Assembly (NCBI RefSeq): GCF_003201955.1
Contig: NZ_QJJM01000005.1
Span: forward strand, 202,046 to 266,045
DNA length: 64,000 nucleotides
From: Blastomonas natatoria
GTDB taxonomy: Bacteria > Pseudomonadota > Alphaproteobacteria > Sphingomonadales > Sphingomonadaceae
Direction: 5' to 3'
The notes beneath the pieces were generated by a model. That model was given only the letters and a program-made list of their open reading frames with translations. It was not told the DNA's origin and did not search any database. A program made the position numbers and the translations under genes. Shown here piece by piece: positions 53,940 through 61,987 of the stretch (position 1 is its first letter; every line of letters starts with the position of its first letter).

Positions 53940-56129
53940 AGTCAACGAGACACTGCCGTTGCGACCGGGCTGGGTGAAGGCATCGGCGATGGTCGTGGTG
54001 CTGGCGAGCCCGCGCACGTCCTGCCACCAGGCGTATTTGGCGTTGGTCAGGTTGAACAGGCCGGCGCGCAGCGTCACCGGACCGAGATTCACGAAAGCGG
54101 TGGCATCGAGGATCGTGAAAGCATCGGGGCGGAAACAGCTGGGCGTGCAAACACCGGTGCTGCGTTCCTCTGACTTCTGGGCGCTATGGGTTGCGATCAG
54201 CTGCCCGCCGAACCGTCCCTTCGGATCGCGCCAGCCGATCCCGGCGACCAGCTTCAGCGGATCGACGGTCGCCAGTGGCAGGCGGGTGCCGGCCTGCGGA
54301 TCGATGACATCGCCCTTGGCATAGGACAGCGCAACCTGGCCGTTCAGTCCGCTCGTGTCGCGCAGCTCCAGCCGGGCTTCGGCCCCCTCGACCTTGACCC
54401 GATCGAGATTGATGAACTGGAAGATCGCCGGATTGGCAGGCGTGAAACCGCCGCCCACGACCTCCTGACTGATGAAATCCTTGTAGCGCGCGCTGAAGGC
54501 CGTGGCGCTCAGGCTCACCGCGTCGCTGGTGAAGCGAATGCCGCCCTCGATGCTCTCGCTGCGCTCCGGCCCCAGATCGCCATTGGGGCGCGACGTATAG
54601 CCCTGGGCCAGATTTTCGAAGAACTGGTTGATCTGGCTGGGTTCGGGGGCGCGGAAGCCCTGGGCATAATTGGCAAAGAGCCGCACCTCTTCATTGAGCT
54701 TGAGCACCGCGCCCATTTTGGGGCTGAGGCGCTGGCCCGACTGGCCGGTGGTGACGAAGCTTGCCGGCAGCCGTGCATCGGCCTGTGGCGTGAGCTTGTA
54801 ATGGTCGAAGCGCAGCGCGGGGAACAGCGTCAGTGGCCCGACGCTGATCTCGTCGCCCAGGAAGAATCCCGCCAGCGCATAATCGGTGACCGGAAAGGCG
54901 GGCAGCGGGAAGGTCTCGCCAAAGGGCGGAACGGTGCCGTCACGCACCCCTTGCTGCCGGGTCCAGCTGGCATCACCGCCGAAAATCAGCTTGTGGCTAA
55001 GGGGACCAGTCGAGAATCCGGCGCGTGCTTCAGCCGAAAGCCCGTAGACCCGGTTGTCAAAGGTGTTGAGCCGGGTACGGTCGGCCAGCGGGGTGCGGTC
55101 TTCCTGCGTGAACTGGCGGTCCTTGGCAGATTGCCAATAGACGCTGGCCCGCGCCAGTTCGATGGTACCGGTGCCTTCCCAGCTCCAGTCGCCTGCTAGG
55201 CGCCAGCGCTTGCCGCTATCCCGCGCGACCAGATTATCGACGCTCGCTGATCGGCCCGAGAGCAGATCGGTGACCATCCGGTTGTCGAGATACTCGCCGG
55301 TCAGCCGGACCTTGTGCCCGCCGGCAGGGTCCCAGACCAGCCGCGCGGTGGCAGCGTTGCTCTGGCCGTCCTGCGGATTGGGCGTGGTGCGGTTCGGCCC
55401 GAGCACGTCATTGGTGCCGCGGTTTTCCAGCTCCTCGAAATCGCGCCGGGTATAGGCGATCATCGCCGAAACATCGCCGCTCCGCCCGGCGAGGATCGCG
55501 GTCTCCGCAAATTCATTGTCGGCGCTGGCATATTGGCCGCGCACCATGCCCGCGACCGACTTGCCCTTCAGAATGTCCTCGGGATCGCTGAGCGTGAAGC
55601 TGACAGCGCCAGCCAGGCCGTCGCTGCCATAGAGCGCAGAAGCCGGACCGCGCAGGATTTCGACCGACTTGACGAGGCCGATGTCGACCGAATCCCCCCG
55701 GCCCACGCTCTGGGCGCCGAAGTTGAAGCCCATGGGCATGCGCACACCATCGACCTGGATCAGCACGCGGTTGCCGCCGATGCCGCGGATGGTGAAATCC
55801 TCGTTACCCGCGCGGCCGGTGCTGCCCAGCGCCGCGCCGAAACGGGCGGGCTGGCGGCGGACGCTGACCCCGGGTTCGAAGCGCACCAGGTCCTTGATAT
55901 CGGTCGCCAGCTCGTCGGCGATTTCCTCGTCGGTCTTGGCCGAGATGGTGGCGGGAGCCTCGTCGATGGTGATGGGTGTGCGCGTTGCGGAAACCACGAT
56001 GGTGCGGCCGTCGCCAGCCTCGGCACTGTCCAGTGCTTCGGTCTCGGCACGCACCGTGTCGGCGGCGGCGCCCTGTATCTGTGCGGCTGCGAGGCCGATC
56101 ACGGCAGCAGAGTTCAACCAGCGGTTCAT
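53928..56129 (-). CDS. TonB-dependent receptor, heme/hemoglobin type
   Basis: The 733-residue protein has a signal peptide (MNRWLNSAAVIGLAAAQIQGAAA), a TonB-box-like segment GRTIVVSATR at about 41-50, a plug domain with VRFEPGVSVRR, NEDFTIRGIGGNRVLIQVDGVRMP and VDIGLVKSVEILRGPASALYGSDGLAGAVSF, and a 22-strand barrel ending in FNLTNAKYAWWQDV and a terminal Phe. The pattern is that of the hemoglobin/transferrin/lactoferrin receptor group, so heme or an iron carrier is the likely ligand. A Fur-like box lies about 20 nt before the start. Confidence 0.9.
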   Translation of the reverse strand: MNRWLNSAAVIGLAAAQIQGAAADTVRAETEALDSAEAGDGRTIVVSATRTPITIDEAPATISAKTDEEIADELATDIKDLVRFEPGVSVRRQPARFGAALGSTGRAGNEDFTIRGIGGNRVLIQVDGVRMPMGFNFGAQSVGRGDSVDIGLVKSVEILRGPASALYGSDGLAGAVSFTLSDPEDILKGKSVAGMVRGQYASADNEFAETAILAGRSGDVSAMIAYTRRDFEELENRGTNDVLGPNRTTPNPQDGQSNAATARLVWDPAGGHKVRLTGEYLDNRMVTDLLSGRSASVDNLVARDSGKRWRLAGDWSWEGTGTIELARASVYWQSAKDRQFTQEDRTPLADRTRLNTFDNRVYGLSAEARAGFSTGPLSHKLIFGGDASWTRQQGVRDGTVPPFGETFPLPAFPVTDYALAGFFLGDEISVGPLTLFPALRFDHYKLTPQADARLPASFVTTGQSGQRLSPKMGAVLKLNEEVRLFANYAQGFRAPEPSQINQFFENLAQGYTSRPNGDLGPERSESIEGGIRFTSDAVSLSATAFSARYKDFISQEVVGGGFTPANPAIFQFINLDRVKVEGAEARLELRDTSGLNGQVALSYAKGDVIDPQAGTRLPLATVDPLKLVAGIGWRDPKGRFGGQLIATHSAQKSEERSTGVCTPSCFRPDAFTILDATAFVNLGPVTLRAGLFNLTNAKYAWWQDVRGLASTTTIADAFTQPGRNGSVSLTYRF

Positions 56130-56148
56130 GGATAATCCCCCAAGTGAT

Positions 56149-56167
56149 AATGCAAGCGATTCGCATT
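56149..56167. promoter_or_regulatory. candidate Fur/Irr box of the receptor
   Basis: AATGCAAGCGATTCGCATT is a palindrome with AATGC...GCATT arms and inner TGCAAGC/ATTCGCA halves, the usual form of an alphaproteobacterial iron box. It is 20 nt upstream of the receptor ATG at 56129, so a repressor bound here would block initiation. Confidence 0.65.
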
Positions 56168-56308
56168 AGCCTAATAGGGATTTTGCCTTTCGGGTCAACC
56201 GGCCGCGTGCGGGATCCCGCCCGCAGACGCGCGCGGACCCGGCCCCAAGGCCCTGAGGATGGTGATAGAGGTATGCCGAGAGGCCGGGATCTCAGTCCGG
56301 TCCGGCGG

Positions 56309-56755
56309 TCAGAACGCCGATCCGTCCTTGCGGCATTTGTCGCCCGCGCCGTTCTCGTGCATGTCGACATCGGGATAATGGCACGGTCCGTTGACGCTTT
56401 GTCCGACGACCAGGAAGACGCAATCGGCATCGCCTTCGTTGATCACGCAATGGGCGTTGCCGTCATTCTTGGGAAAGGCCGCAATATCGCCCGGTTCGAG
56501 CAAGGTGCGGCCCGAATCGTCCACGAGCACCGCCTGGCCGGACAGGATGACGAGCAGCTCGTCTTCGTTTTCGTGCCAGTGCCGCTGCGCCGACCATGCG
56601 CCGGGCTTCAGCACGACATGGCTTGCTCCGAAATCGGTCAGGCCCAGCGCGGGCGACAGGCGCCGATACCAGCGTTCCTGCACGATATCGGCAAGGTGCG
56701 GCGGGTATCCGGTGGCGTTGCTTTGCGCAATGGCTTCCAGGTCGACTTTGGGCAT
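56309..56755 (-). CDS. cupin-domain protein
   Basis: The 148-residue product starts MPKVDLEAIAQSNATGYP and has a cupin domain with the metal motif QRHWHENEDELLVILSGQAVLVDD (His-x-His-x4-Glu) and a later NAHCVINEG. No signal peptide is visible. This resembles the small cupins of unknown function found across proteobacteria. It is divergent from dapE across 41 nt. Confidence 0.85.
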   Translation of the reverse strand: MPKVDLEAIAQSNATGYPPHLADIVQERWYRRLSPALGLTDFGASHVVLKPGAWSAQRHWHENEDELLVILSGQAVLVDDSGRTLLEPGDIAAFPKNDGNAHCVINEGDADCVFLVVGQSVNGPCHYPDVDMHENGAGDKCRKDGSAF

Positions 56756-56796
56756 GGCGCGATGCTAATGCGCGATGGATCAACGAGAAAGCCCCC

Positions 56797-57951
56797 ATGA
56801 CCGATACTGCAACGATTGCCGCCGCCCCGCTCGACCTTGCCAGCCGCCTGATCGCCTGCGAAAGCGTGACGCCCGCGACCGGCGCGGTATTCGATTGCCT
56901 TGAGGCGATGCTCGAACCCCTCGGCTTTGCGGTCACGCGCTTCGTCTGCGGCGAAGCACCCGACGGCCCGGTCGAAAACCTGTTCGCGATCCGGCGGCCG
57001 CTGGGCGATCCGGGGCGGCATTTCGCCTTTGCCGGGCATCTCGATGTCGTACCGCCGGGCAAGGGCTGGGCGAGCGATCCGTTCGTGCCGGAGGTGCGGG
57101 GCGACCTGCTTCACGGGCGCGGTGCGGTCGACATGAAGGGATCGATCGCGAGCTTTGTCGCCGCCGCTGCCGATATCCCGCGCGAGGCGGGCACGCTCAG
57201 CTTCATCATCACCGGCGACGAGGAAGGCCCGGCGGTCTATGGCACGCGCGCGCTGATCGACCTGATGCAGCGCGACGGCACGGTCCCCGATCTGTGCCTT
57301 GTGGGCGAGCCGACTTCGGTGGGCCGGCTGGGCGACATGGTGAAGATCGGGCGGCGCGGCTCGGTCAACATGTGGATTCGTGTCGCGGGCCAGCAGGGTC
57401 ATGTTGCCTATCCGCATCTGGCCGACAATCCGATCCCGAAGCTCGTGGCGATCCTCTCGGCGATTGAGGCGGTGGTGCTGGACGAGGGCACCGACTGGTT
57501 CCAGCCGAGCAATATCGAGGTGACCGACCTGCATGTCGGCAACCCGGCGCACAATGTCATCCCGGCCGCCGCCGAAGCGCGGATCAGCATCCGGTTCAAC
57601 GATCGGCACAGCGGAGAATCTCTGATCGCGCTGATTCGGGGCATTGCCGAGCCGCTGGGCGGCAGCGTCGAGGCGAAGATTTCGGGCGAGGCGTTCCTCA
57701 CCCCGCCCGGCGAGCTTTCAGGCATCATCGCCGAGGCGATCCGGGCGGAAACGGGCGTGGAAACCGAGCTGTCGACCACCGGCGGCACGTCTGACGCACG
57801 CTTCCTATCGCGGATCTGCCCAGTGGTAGAATTCGGGCTGTGCAACGCGACGATGCACAAGCTCGACGAGGCGGTGGCGGTTGCGGACCTTGAGGTTCTT
57901 GCGCGGATTTACCGGAGGGTGACGCTCGCGGCCTTGGTGGGGACGAGCTGA
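56797..57951 (+). CDS. dapE: succinyl-diaminopimelate desuccinylase
   Basis: The product from ATG 56797 has 384 residues. M20-family metal motifs are visible: FAGHLDVVPPG (His, Asp), HGRGAVDMKGS, and TGDEEGPAV (Glu-Glu). DapE hydrolyses N-succinyl-LL-diaminopimelate in lysine and peptidoglycan precursor synthesis. The open frame upstream of 56797 is antisense to the cupin gene. A hairpin at 57975-57998 follows the stop. Confidence 0.93.
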   Translation: MTDTATIAAAPLDLASRLIACESVTPATGAVFDCLEAMLEPLGFAVTRFVCGEAPDGPVENLFAIRRPLGDPGRHFAFAGHLDVVPPGKGWASDPFVPEVRGDLLHGRGAVDMKGSIASFVAAAADIPREAGTLSFIITGDEEGPAVYGTRALIDLMQRDGTVPDLCLVGEPTSVGRLGDMVKIGRRGSVNMWIRVAGQQGHVAYPHLADNPIPKLVAILSAIEAVVLDEGTDWFQPSNIEVTDLHVGNPAHNVIPAAAEARISIRFNDRHSGESLIALIRGIAEPLGGSVEAKISGEAFLTPPGELSGIIAEAIRAETGVETELSTTGGTSDARFLSRICPVVEFGLCNATMHKLDEAVAVADLEVLARIYRRVTLAALVGTS

Positions 57952-57974
57952 TTCGGCGAGCGTCGCTCTGCAGC

Positions 57975-57998
57975 GTCCCTCGAGCGAAGTCGAGGGAC
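57975..57998 (+). terminator. hairpin after dapE
   Basis: GTCCCTCGA pairs with TCGAGGGAC around a GCGAAG loop, 24 nt after the dapE stop. It is not followed by a T-run (ACGTTATC), so its terminator activity is uncertain; hairpins with CCTCGA/TCGAGG arms recur in sphingomonad intergenic DNA, so it may instead be a small repeat. Confidence 0.45.
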
Positions 57999-58026
57999 GT
58001 TATCAAAAAACGGCTGATCTTGGCCC

Positions 58027-58106
58027 GTCATTCCCGCGAACGCGGGAATCGCGCAATCCTTGCGGCCATTGCGCAGAAGCGGGACCCCCGCCTTCGCGGG
58101 GGTGAC
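58027..58106. repeat. REP-doublet-like element, copy D (inverted)
   Basis: An 80-bp element in the opposite orientation to copies A-C: it starts GTCATTCCCGCGAACG and ends CTTCGCGGGGGTGAC. It lies between dapE and the convergent hypothetical gene at 58133. Confidence 0.9.
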
Positions 58107-58132
58107 GGTGAAATCGGCGATGGGTGAACCCC

Positions 58133-58693
58133 TCAATGCGCGGCGTCGCCGCTCACCCATTCGACCCATTCGGGGAAGAAGACCGGTGCGCGCAGCGACC
58201 AGCCGGGAGCGGTCGCGGCGGCTTCGCTGATCGACTGGAGCAGCATCTTGCGCCGTTCGGGCTGGATCTGCGGCAGCGCGGCGGCGGCGCAATAGGCGGA
58301 CGGCAGCCAGGGGCGCACATCCGCGCCAAGCAGGCGTTCGTAGAGAAAGCGGAAGGCGGAGAAGCTCTCGATCCGGCCCTGGGCGAGATCGAAGGCTGCC
58401 AGACGCACCAGCAGTGCCATGAAATGCTCGAAGCCGTCCTCGTGCGGCGCATCGGGCACGTTGCCGCGCAGCAGCTTCAAATCCTGATAGACCAGATAAT
58501 GCATGCGGATCGAGGCGGTCTCTTCGGCATTGCGCGCCCAGCGCTTGAACGCGTCCTCGCGGGCGAGGCCGATATCGAGCGCGCGCTTGATATAGCGCTG
58601 CGCGCCGGGTGAGAAGCTCGCGAACTCGCGCAGCTCGGCGAGCGTCAGTGCCGCTGCGGAATTGCCGGATGCCGCGCCGGGATGGCTGGCCAT
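58133..58693 (-). CDS. conserved-looking hypothetical protein
   Basis: ATG 58693 with AAGGAGA upstream gives 186 residues. It is helical, starting MASHPGAASGNSAAALTLAEL and containing QRYIKRALDIGLAREDAFKRWARNAEETASIRMHYLVYQDLKLLRG. There is no signal peptide or membrane helix. I do not recognise the family. The good ribosome site and even codon use support a real gene. Its promoter region holds the large inverted repeat. Confidence 0.75.
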   Translation of the reverse strand: MASHPGAASGNSAAALTLAELREFASFSPGAQRYIKRALDIGLAREDAFKRWARNAEETASIRMHYLVYQDLKLLRGNVPDAPHEDGFEHFMALLVRLAAFDLAQGRIESFSAFRFLYERLLGADVRPWLPSAYCAAAALPQIQPERRKMLLQSISEAAATAPGWSLRAPVFFPEWVEWVSGDAAH

Positions 58694-58797
58694 GCCCCAT
58701 TCTCCTTGCATCGCCACCACGGAGTCTTCGTGGCGGAACGTGCAAGGATGGTCACAAGATGGTTATCATCGGGTTAACCATGGGCGGGGTGATCCAA

Positions 58798-58942
58798 TCC
58801 TCCCCGGCACGGGGAGGGGGACCGCCGATCGAAGATCGGTGGTGGAGGGGAAGCGGGATTGCACCATATTGAGGCGGGGCACGAAATCGCTGCCCCTCCA
58901 CCACCCGCTGCGCGGGCGGTCCCCCTCCCCCAAGGGGGAGGA
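58798..58942. repeat. large nested inverted repeat
   Basis: Imperfect arms of about 50 bp (58798-58850 and 58893-58942) face each other around a 42-nt centre. Each arm contains smaller hairpins, such as CTCCCCGGCACGGGGAG on the left and CCTCCCCCAAGGGGGAGG on the right, and a GGTGGTGGAGGGG / CCCCTCCACCACC pair joins the arms. It fills the gap between two minus-strand genes and could be a folded transcript or a mobile palindromic element. Confidence 0.8.
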
Positions 58943-58950
58943 ATTACAGA

Positions 58951-59550
58951 TCAGTCGGCCTGACCCGAGAGTGCGTCGAGCATCGGGCGGATCGGGTTCA
59001 GGTCATAGCCGGCCTGCGCGGCGATGCGCGTCAGCTCTGCCGGGTTCTGCCCCTGCTTGGCCTGGGCAAGCGACCAGAGCAAGGTCGAGCGCGTGCCGGA
59101 GCGGCAATAGGCGAGCACCTTGCCCCCGCCTGCCTCGGCCTTGTCCAGAGCGGCGATCATGGCCTCGACCTGGGGAGCGGAAAATCCGGCATGGGTGACG
59201 GGGATCGAGACGTAATCGATGCCTGCTGCCCTGGCGGCAGCTTCGATCTCCGCGCTCTGCGGCGCGCCAGGATCCTCGCCATCGGGGCGGTTGTTGATGA
59301 TCATCGTCACGCCCTCGGCCTTGGCCGCCGCGACCTGATCGAGCGTGATCTGCGGGGAAACCTGGACGGTGTCGGTGAGCGGGGTGAACATCGTTGTTTC
59401 TTTCATCGCTGAAGGGGCGGCAGTTGCGGACGCCAGGATCGGCGGCATCTGCACCGGAGAACGGTCGGACTGGCTGCGGTCCTTGCAGCCCGCCAGCGCC
59501 AGCAGCGCGAGGGCCAGCACGGCGGGGGTGCGGAAAGTCTTGCGGCGCAT
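58951..59550 (-). CDS. DUF442/TIGR01244 rhodanese-like lipoprotein
   Basis: ATG 59550 directly follows the stop of the upstream gene; a GTG nine bases earlier is an alternative. The 199-residue product starts with a lipoprotein signal ending LALAGC (Cys22), then a linker to about 50, and a domain with VQVSPQITLDQVAAAKAEGVTMIINNRPDGEDPGAP and the active loop CRSGTR (Cys139). This is the DUF442/TIGR01244 group of phosphatase- or sulfurtransferase-like domains, usually cytosolic or fused to persulfide-dioxygenase-like domains. Here it would act outside the cytoplasm. Confidence 0.85.
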   Translation of the reverse strand: MRRKTFRTPAVLALALLALAGCKDRSQSDRSPVQMPPILASATAAPSAMKETTMFTPLTDTVQVSPQITLDQVAAAKAEGVTMIINNRPDGEDPGAPQSAEIEAAARAAGIDYVSIPVTHAGFSAPQVEAMIAALDKAEAGGGKVLAYCRSGTRSTLLWSLAQAKQGQNPAELTRIAAQAGYDLNPIRPMLDALSGQAD

Positions 59551-59551
59551 G

Positions 59552-59920
59552 TCACTCACGAAACGGCTCCCATGCTTTATCGACCAGTGCGCGCGAAGGC
59601 GCGTCGGTTAACGGATCAGCCAGGATCGCTGCATAGCGCTCCTTCAGCCCGGCGCAACTTTCATCCATCATCGCATTGAGGAATTCGGCGCGCTCTGCAT
59701 CATAGGGCTCTTCGCCGGCAAAATGAAGACAGGCCTGTGCGGCATGCACGAACAGCCGCACGCGATAGGTCGCCCCGGCGTGCTGCGCTTCGCCATGCAT
59801 GTCGGTCCAGGCACCAGAGCGGGTCGGCTGCAGGGTCTGCGCGGCCTCGGCCTGTACCGGCGATTCATTCGCCATATCCTGAAGCGCGAGAGCCAGCGCA
59901 AAAGCTGCCATGCCGATCAT
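59552..59920 (-). CDS. small exported hypothetical protein
   Basis: ATG 59920 overlaps the stop of the Atm1-like gene (ATGA) and is preceded by AGGAGGTG. The 122-residue product has a signal-like start (MIGMAAFALALALQD) and a short mature part with two Cys residues (AQACLHFAG, DESCAGL). I do not recognise a family. It is coupled to the exporter upstream and to the rhodanese-like lipoprotein downstream. Confidence 0.7.
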   Translation of the reverse strand: MIGMAAFALALALQDMANESPVQAEAAQTLQPTRSGAWTDMHGEAQHAGATYRVRLFVHAAQACLHFAGEEPYDAERAEFLNAMMDESCAGLKERYAAILADPLTDAPSRALVDKAWEPFRE

Positions 59921-61737
59921 GCCGCCACCTCCTGCTTGGCGCGTTCCTGCGCCTGGCGTTCCCACATCGCTGCATAGAGCCCGCCCCGCTGCAGCAGGTC
60001 GCGATGCGATCCCTGCTCCGCGACCTGCCCCTTGTCGAGCACCAGGATGCTGTCTGCATGGGTCACGGTGGACAGGCGGTGCGCGATGATCAGCGTGGTG
60101 CGTCCTTCGGCGAGCGAGCGCAGCGTATCGAGAATCTCGGCTTCGGTGGCGCTGTCGAGCGCGCTGGTCGCCTCGTCGAAGATCGTCAGCGGCGGGTTCT
60201 TGAGCAGCGTGCGGGCGATCGCGACGCGCTGCTTCTCGCCGCCAGACAGTTTCAGTCCGCGCTCGCCGACCTCGGTGTCATAGCCCCTCGGCAACGATTC
60301 GATGAACGTGCCGATCGCCGCGCCATGTGCCGCGCGCGCAATCTCTTCCTGGCTCGCGCCCTCGCGACCATAGCCGATATTGTAGCCGATCGTGTCGTTG
60401 AACAGCACCGTGTCCTGCGGCACGATGCCGAGCGATGCGCGCAGCGAGGCCTGGCGGACCTTGGCAATGTCCTGCCCGCCGATCAGGATCTGCCCGCCTT
60501 GCGGATCGTAGAATCGGAACAGCAGGCGCGCGATCGTCGACTTGCCCGCGCCCGAGGGGCCGACAAGCGCGAGCGTCTGTCCAGGTTCGACCCGAAAGCT
60601 GAGCTTGTGCAGGATCTGCCGGTCCGGATCATAGCCGAAATCGACATCGCGGAACTCGACCGAGGGCTGGCGGATGTCGAGCGCAGGCGCATTCGGCACA
60701 TCGACAATCTCCGCTGGCGTATCGATCAGGTCGAACATCGCGGCCATGTCGACCAGACCCTGGCGGATCGTGCGATAGACCATGCCGAGCAGGTCGAGAG
60801 GGCGGAACAGCTGCATCAGCAGCGTGTTGACCAGCACCAGATCGCCAACGGTGAACTGGCCCCGGCTCCAGCCCCAGATGGTATAGGCCATGGCGCCCGC
60901 CATCATCAGGTTGGTGATCAGCGACTGACCGACATTCAGCAGCGCCAGCGAGTTTTCGGACTTCACCGCGGCATTGGCATAGGTGCGTGCGGCATCGCCA
61001 TAGCGCTTGGCCTCGCGTTCCTCGGCGGTGAAATATTTGACCGTTTCGTAATTCAGCAGCGAATCGACGGCGCGCGCGAGCTGCTTTCCGTCCAACGTGT
61101 TCATCGCCTCGCGCAGGTGATTGCGCCAGTCGGTGATCCTGCGGGTGAAGACGATATAGACCACCACCATCGCCACGGTCGCCAGCACCAGGCCGAAGCC
61201 GAAGTTGATCCAGAAGATCACGAGCACTGCGATCAGCTCCAGAACGGTCGGCGCGATGTTGAACAGCAGGAAATAGAGCATCACGTCGATGCTCTTGGTG
61301 CCGCGCTCGATGACCTTGGTGACCTCGCCGGTGCGGCGGGCGAGATGGAAGCGCAGCGACAGGCGGTGCAGCTGGACGAACACGTTTTCCGCGAGCGTCC
61401 GGGTCGCCTCCTGGCCGACGCGCTCGAACACCACGTTGCGCAGGTTGTCGAACAGCACCGAACCCAGCCGTGCCGCGCCATAGGCAATAACCGCAATGAT
61501 CGCCGCCATGGCCATGCTGGTACCGTCGATCGTCATCCTGTCGACCGCGGCCTTGTAGGCGAAGGGCATGGACAGAACTGCCGCCTTGCCAAGCAGCACC
61601 ATCAGCATCGCGCCGCAGATGCGCAGCTTCAGGTCCGGCCGATCGGCGGGCCAGAGATAGGGCAGGAACCGACCCAGAGTCTCGCGCATGGCGGGTGGGG
61701 GCGTCCGGGCGGCTGATGAGGGGGTTTGCGGCGGCAT
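59917..61737 (-). CDS. atm1: Atm1-type ABC exporter
   Basis: The 606-residue half-transporter has an N-terminal six-helix exporter domain with the Atm1/HMT1 signature LLNYETVKYFTAEEREAKRY and a C-terminal ATPase with Walker A GPSGAGKST, the signature LSGGEKQRVAIA and Walker B TIFDEATSALD. Bacterial Atm1 homologues, including the Novosphingobium protein, export glutathione derivatives and metal-thiol complexes; the mitochondrial ones support Fe-S assembly. It opens a three-gene overlapping unit with two exported proteins. Confidence 0.92.
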   Translation of the reverse strand: MPPQTPSSAARTPPPAMRETLGRFLPYLWPADRPDLKLRICGAMLMVLLGKAAVLSMPFAYKAAVDRMTIDGTSMAMAAIIAVIAYGAARLGSVLFDNLRNVVFERVGQEATRTLAENVFVQLHRLSLRFHLARRTGEVTKVIERGTKSIDVMLYFLLFNIAPTVLELIAVLVIFWINFGFGLVLATVAMVVVYIVFTRRITDWRNHLREAMNTLDGKQLARAVDSLLNYETVKYFTAEEREAKRYGDAARTYANAAVKSENSLALLNVGQSLITNLMMAGAMAYTIWGWSRGQFTVGDLVLVNTLLMQLFRPLDLLGMVYRTIRQGLVDMAAMFDLIDTPAEIVDVPNAPALDIRQPSVEFRDVDFGYDPDRQILHKLSFRVEPGQTLALVGPSGAGKSTIARLLFRFYDPQGGQILIGGQDIAKVRQASLRASLGIVPQDTVLFNDTIGYNIGYGREGASQEEIARAAHGAAIGTFIESLPRGYDTEVGERGLKLSGGEKQRVAIARTLLKNPPLTIFDEATSALDSATEAEILDTLRSLAEGRTTLIIAHRLSTVTHADSILVLDKGQVAEQGSHRDLLQRGGLYAAMWERQAQERAKQEVAA

Positions 61738-61987
61738 GCTGAGCCTTCGATAGGGGCGATGCCCTTTTTATCCAAGGGCTGTGGAAAAACCCTCGCCCCA
61801 AATTCGGGCGATGTTACCGGTAAAATGCAAGTTTTTCAGAGGGTATAGCCATTTTCGTGTCACGTTAGATTGCAAAGTTACATCGGCCGCTATATCTTCG
61901 AACCAACAAACGCGGACAGGATAACGGTTCCGGGCGCTTCATCCGTACTATCGACGAACAGCCAGCCCTGAAGGGGATTTTACCCAG

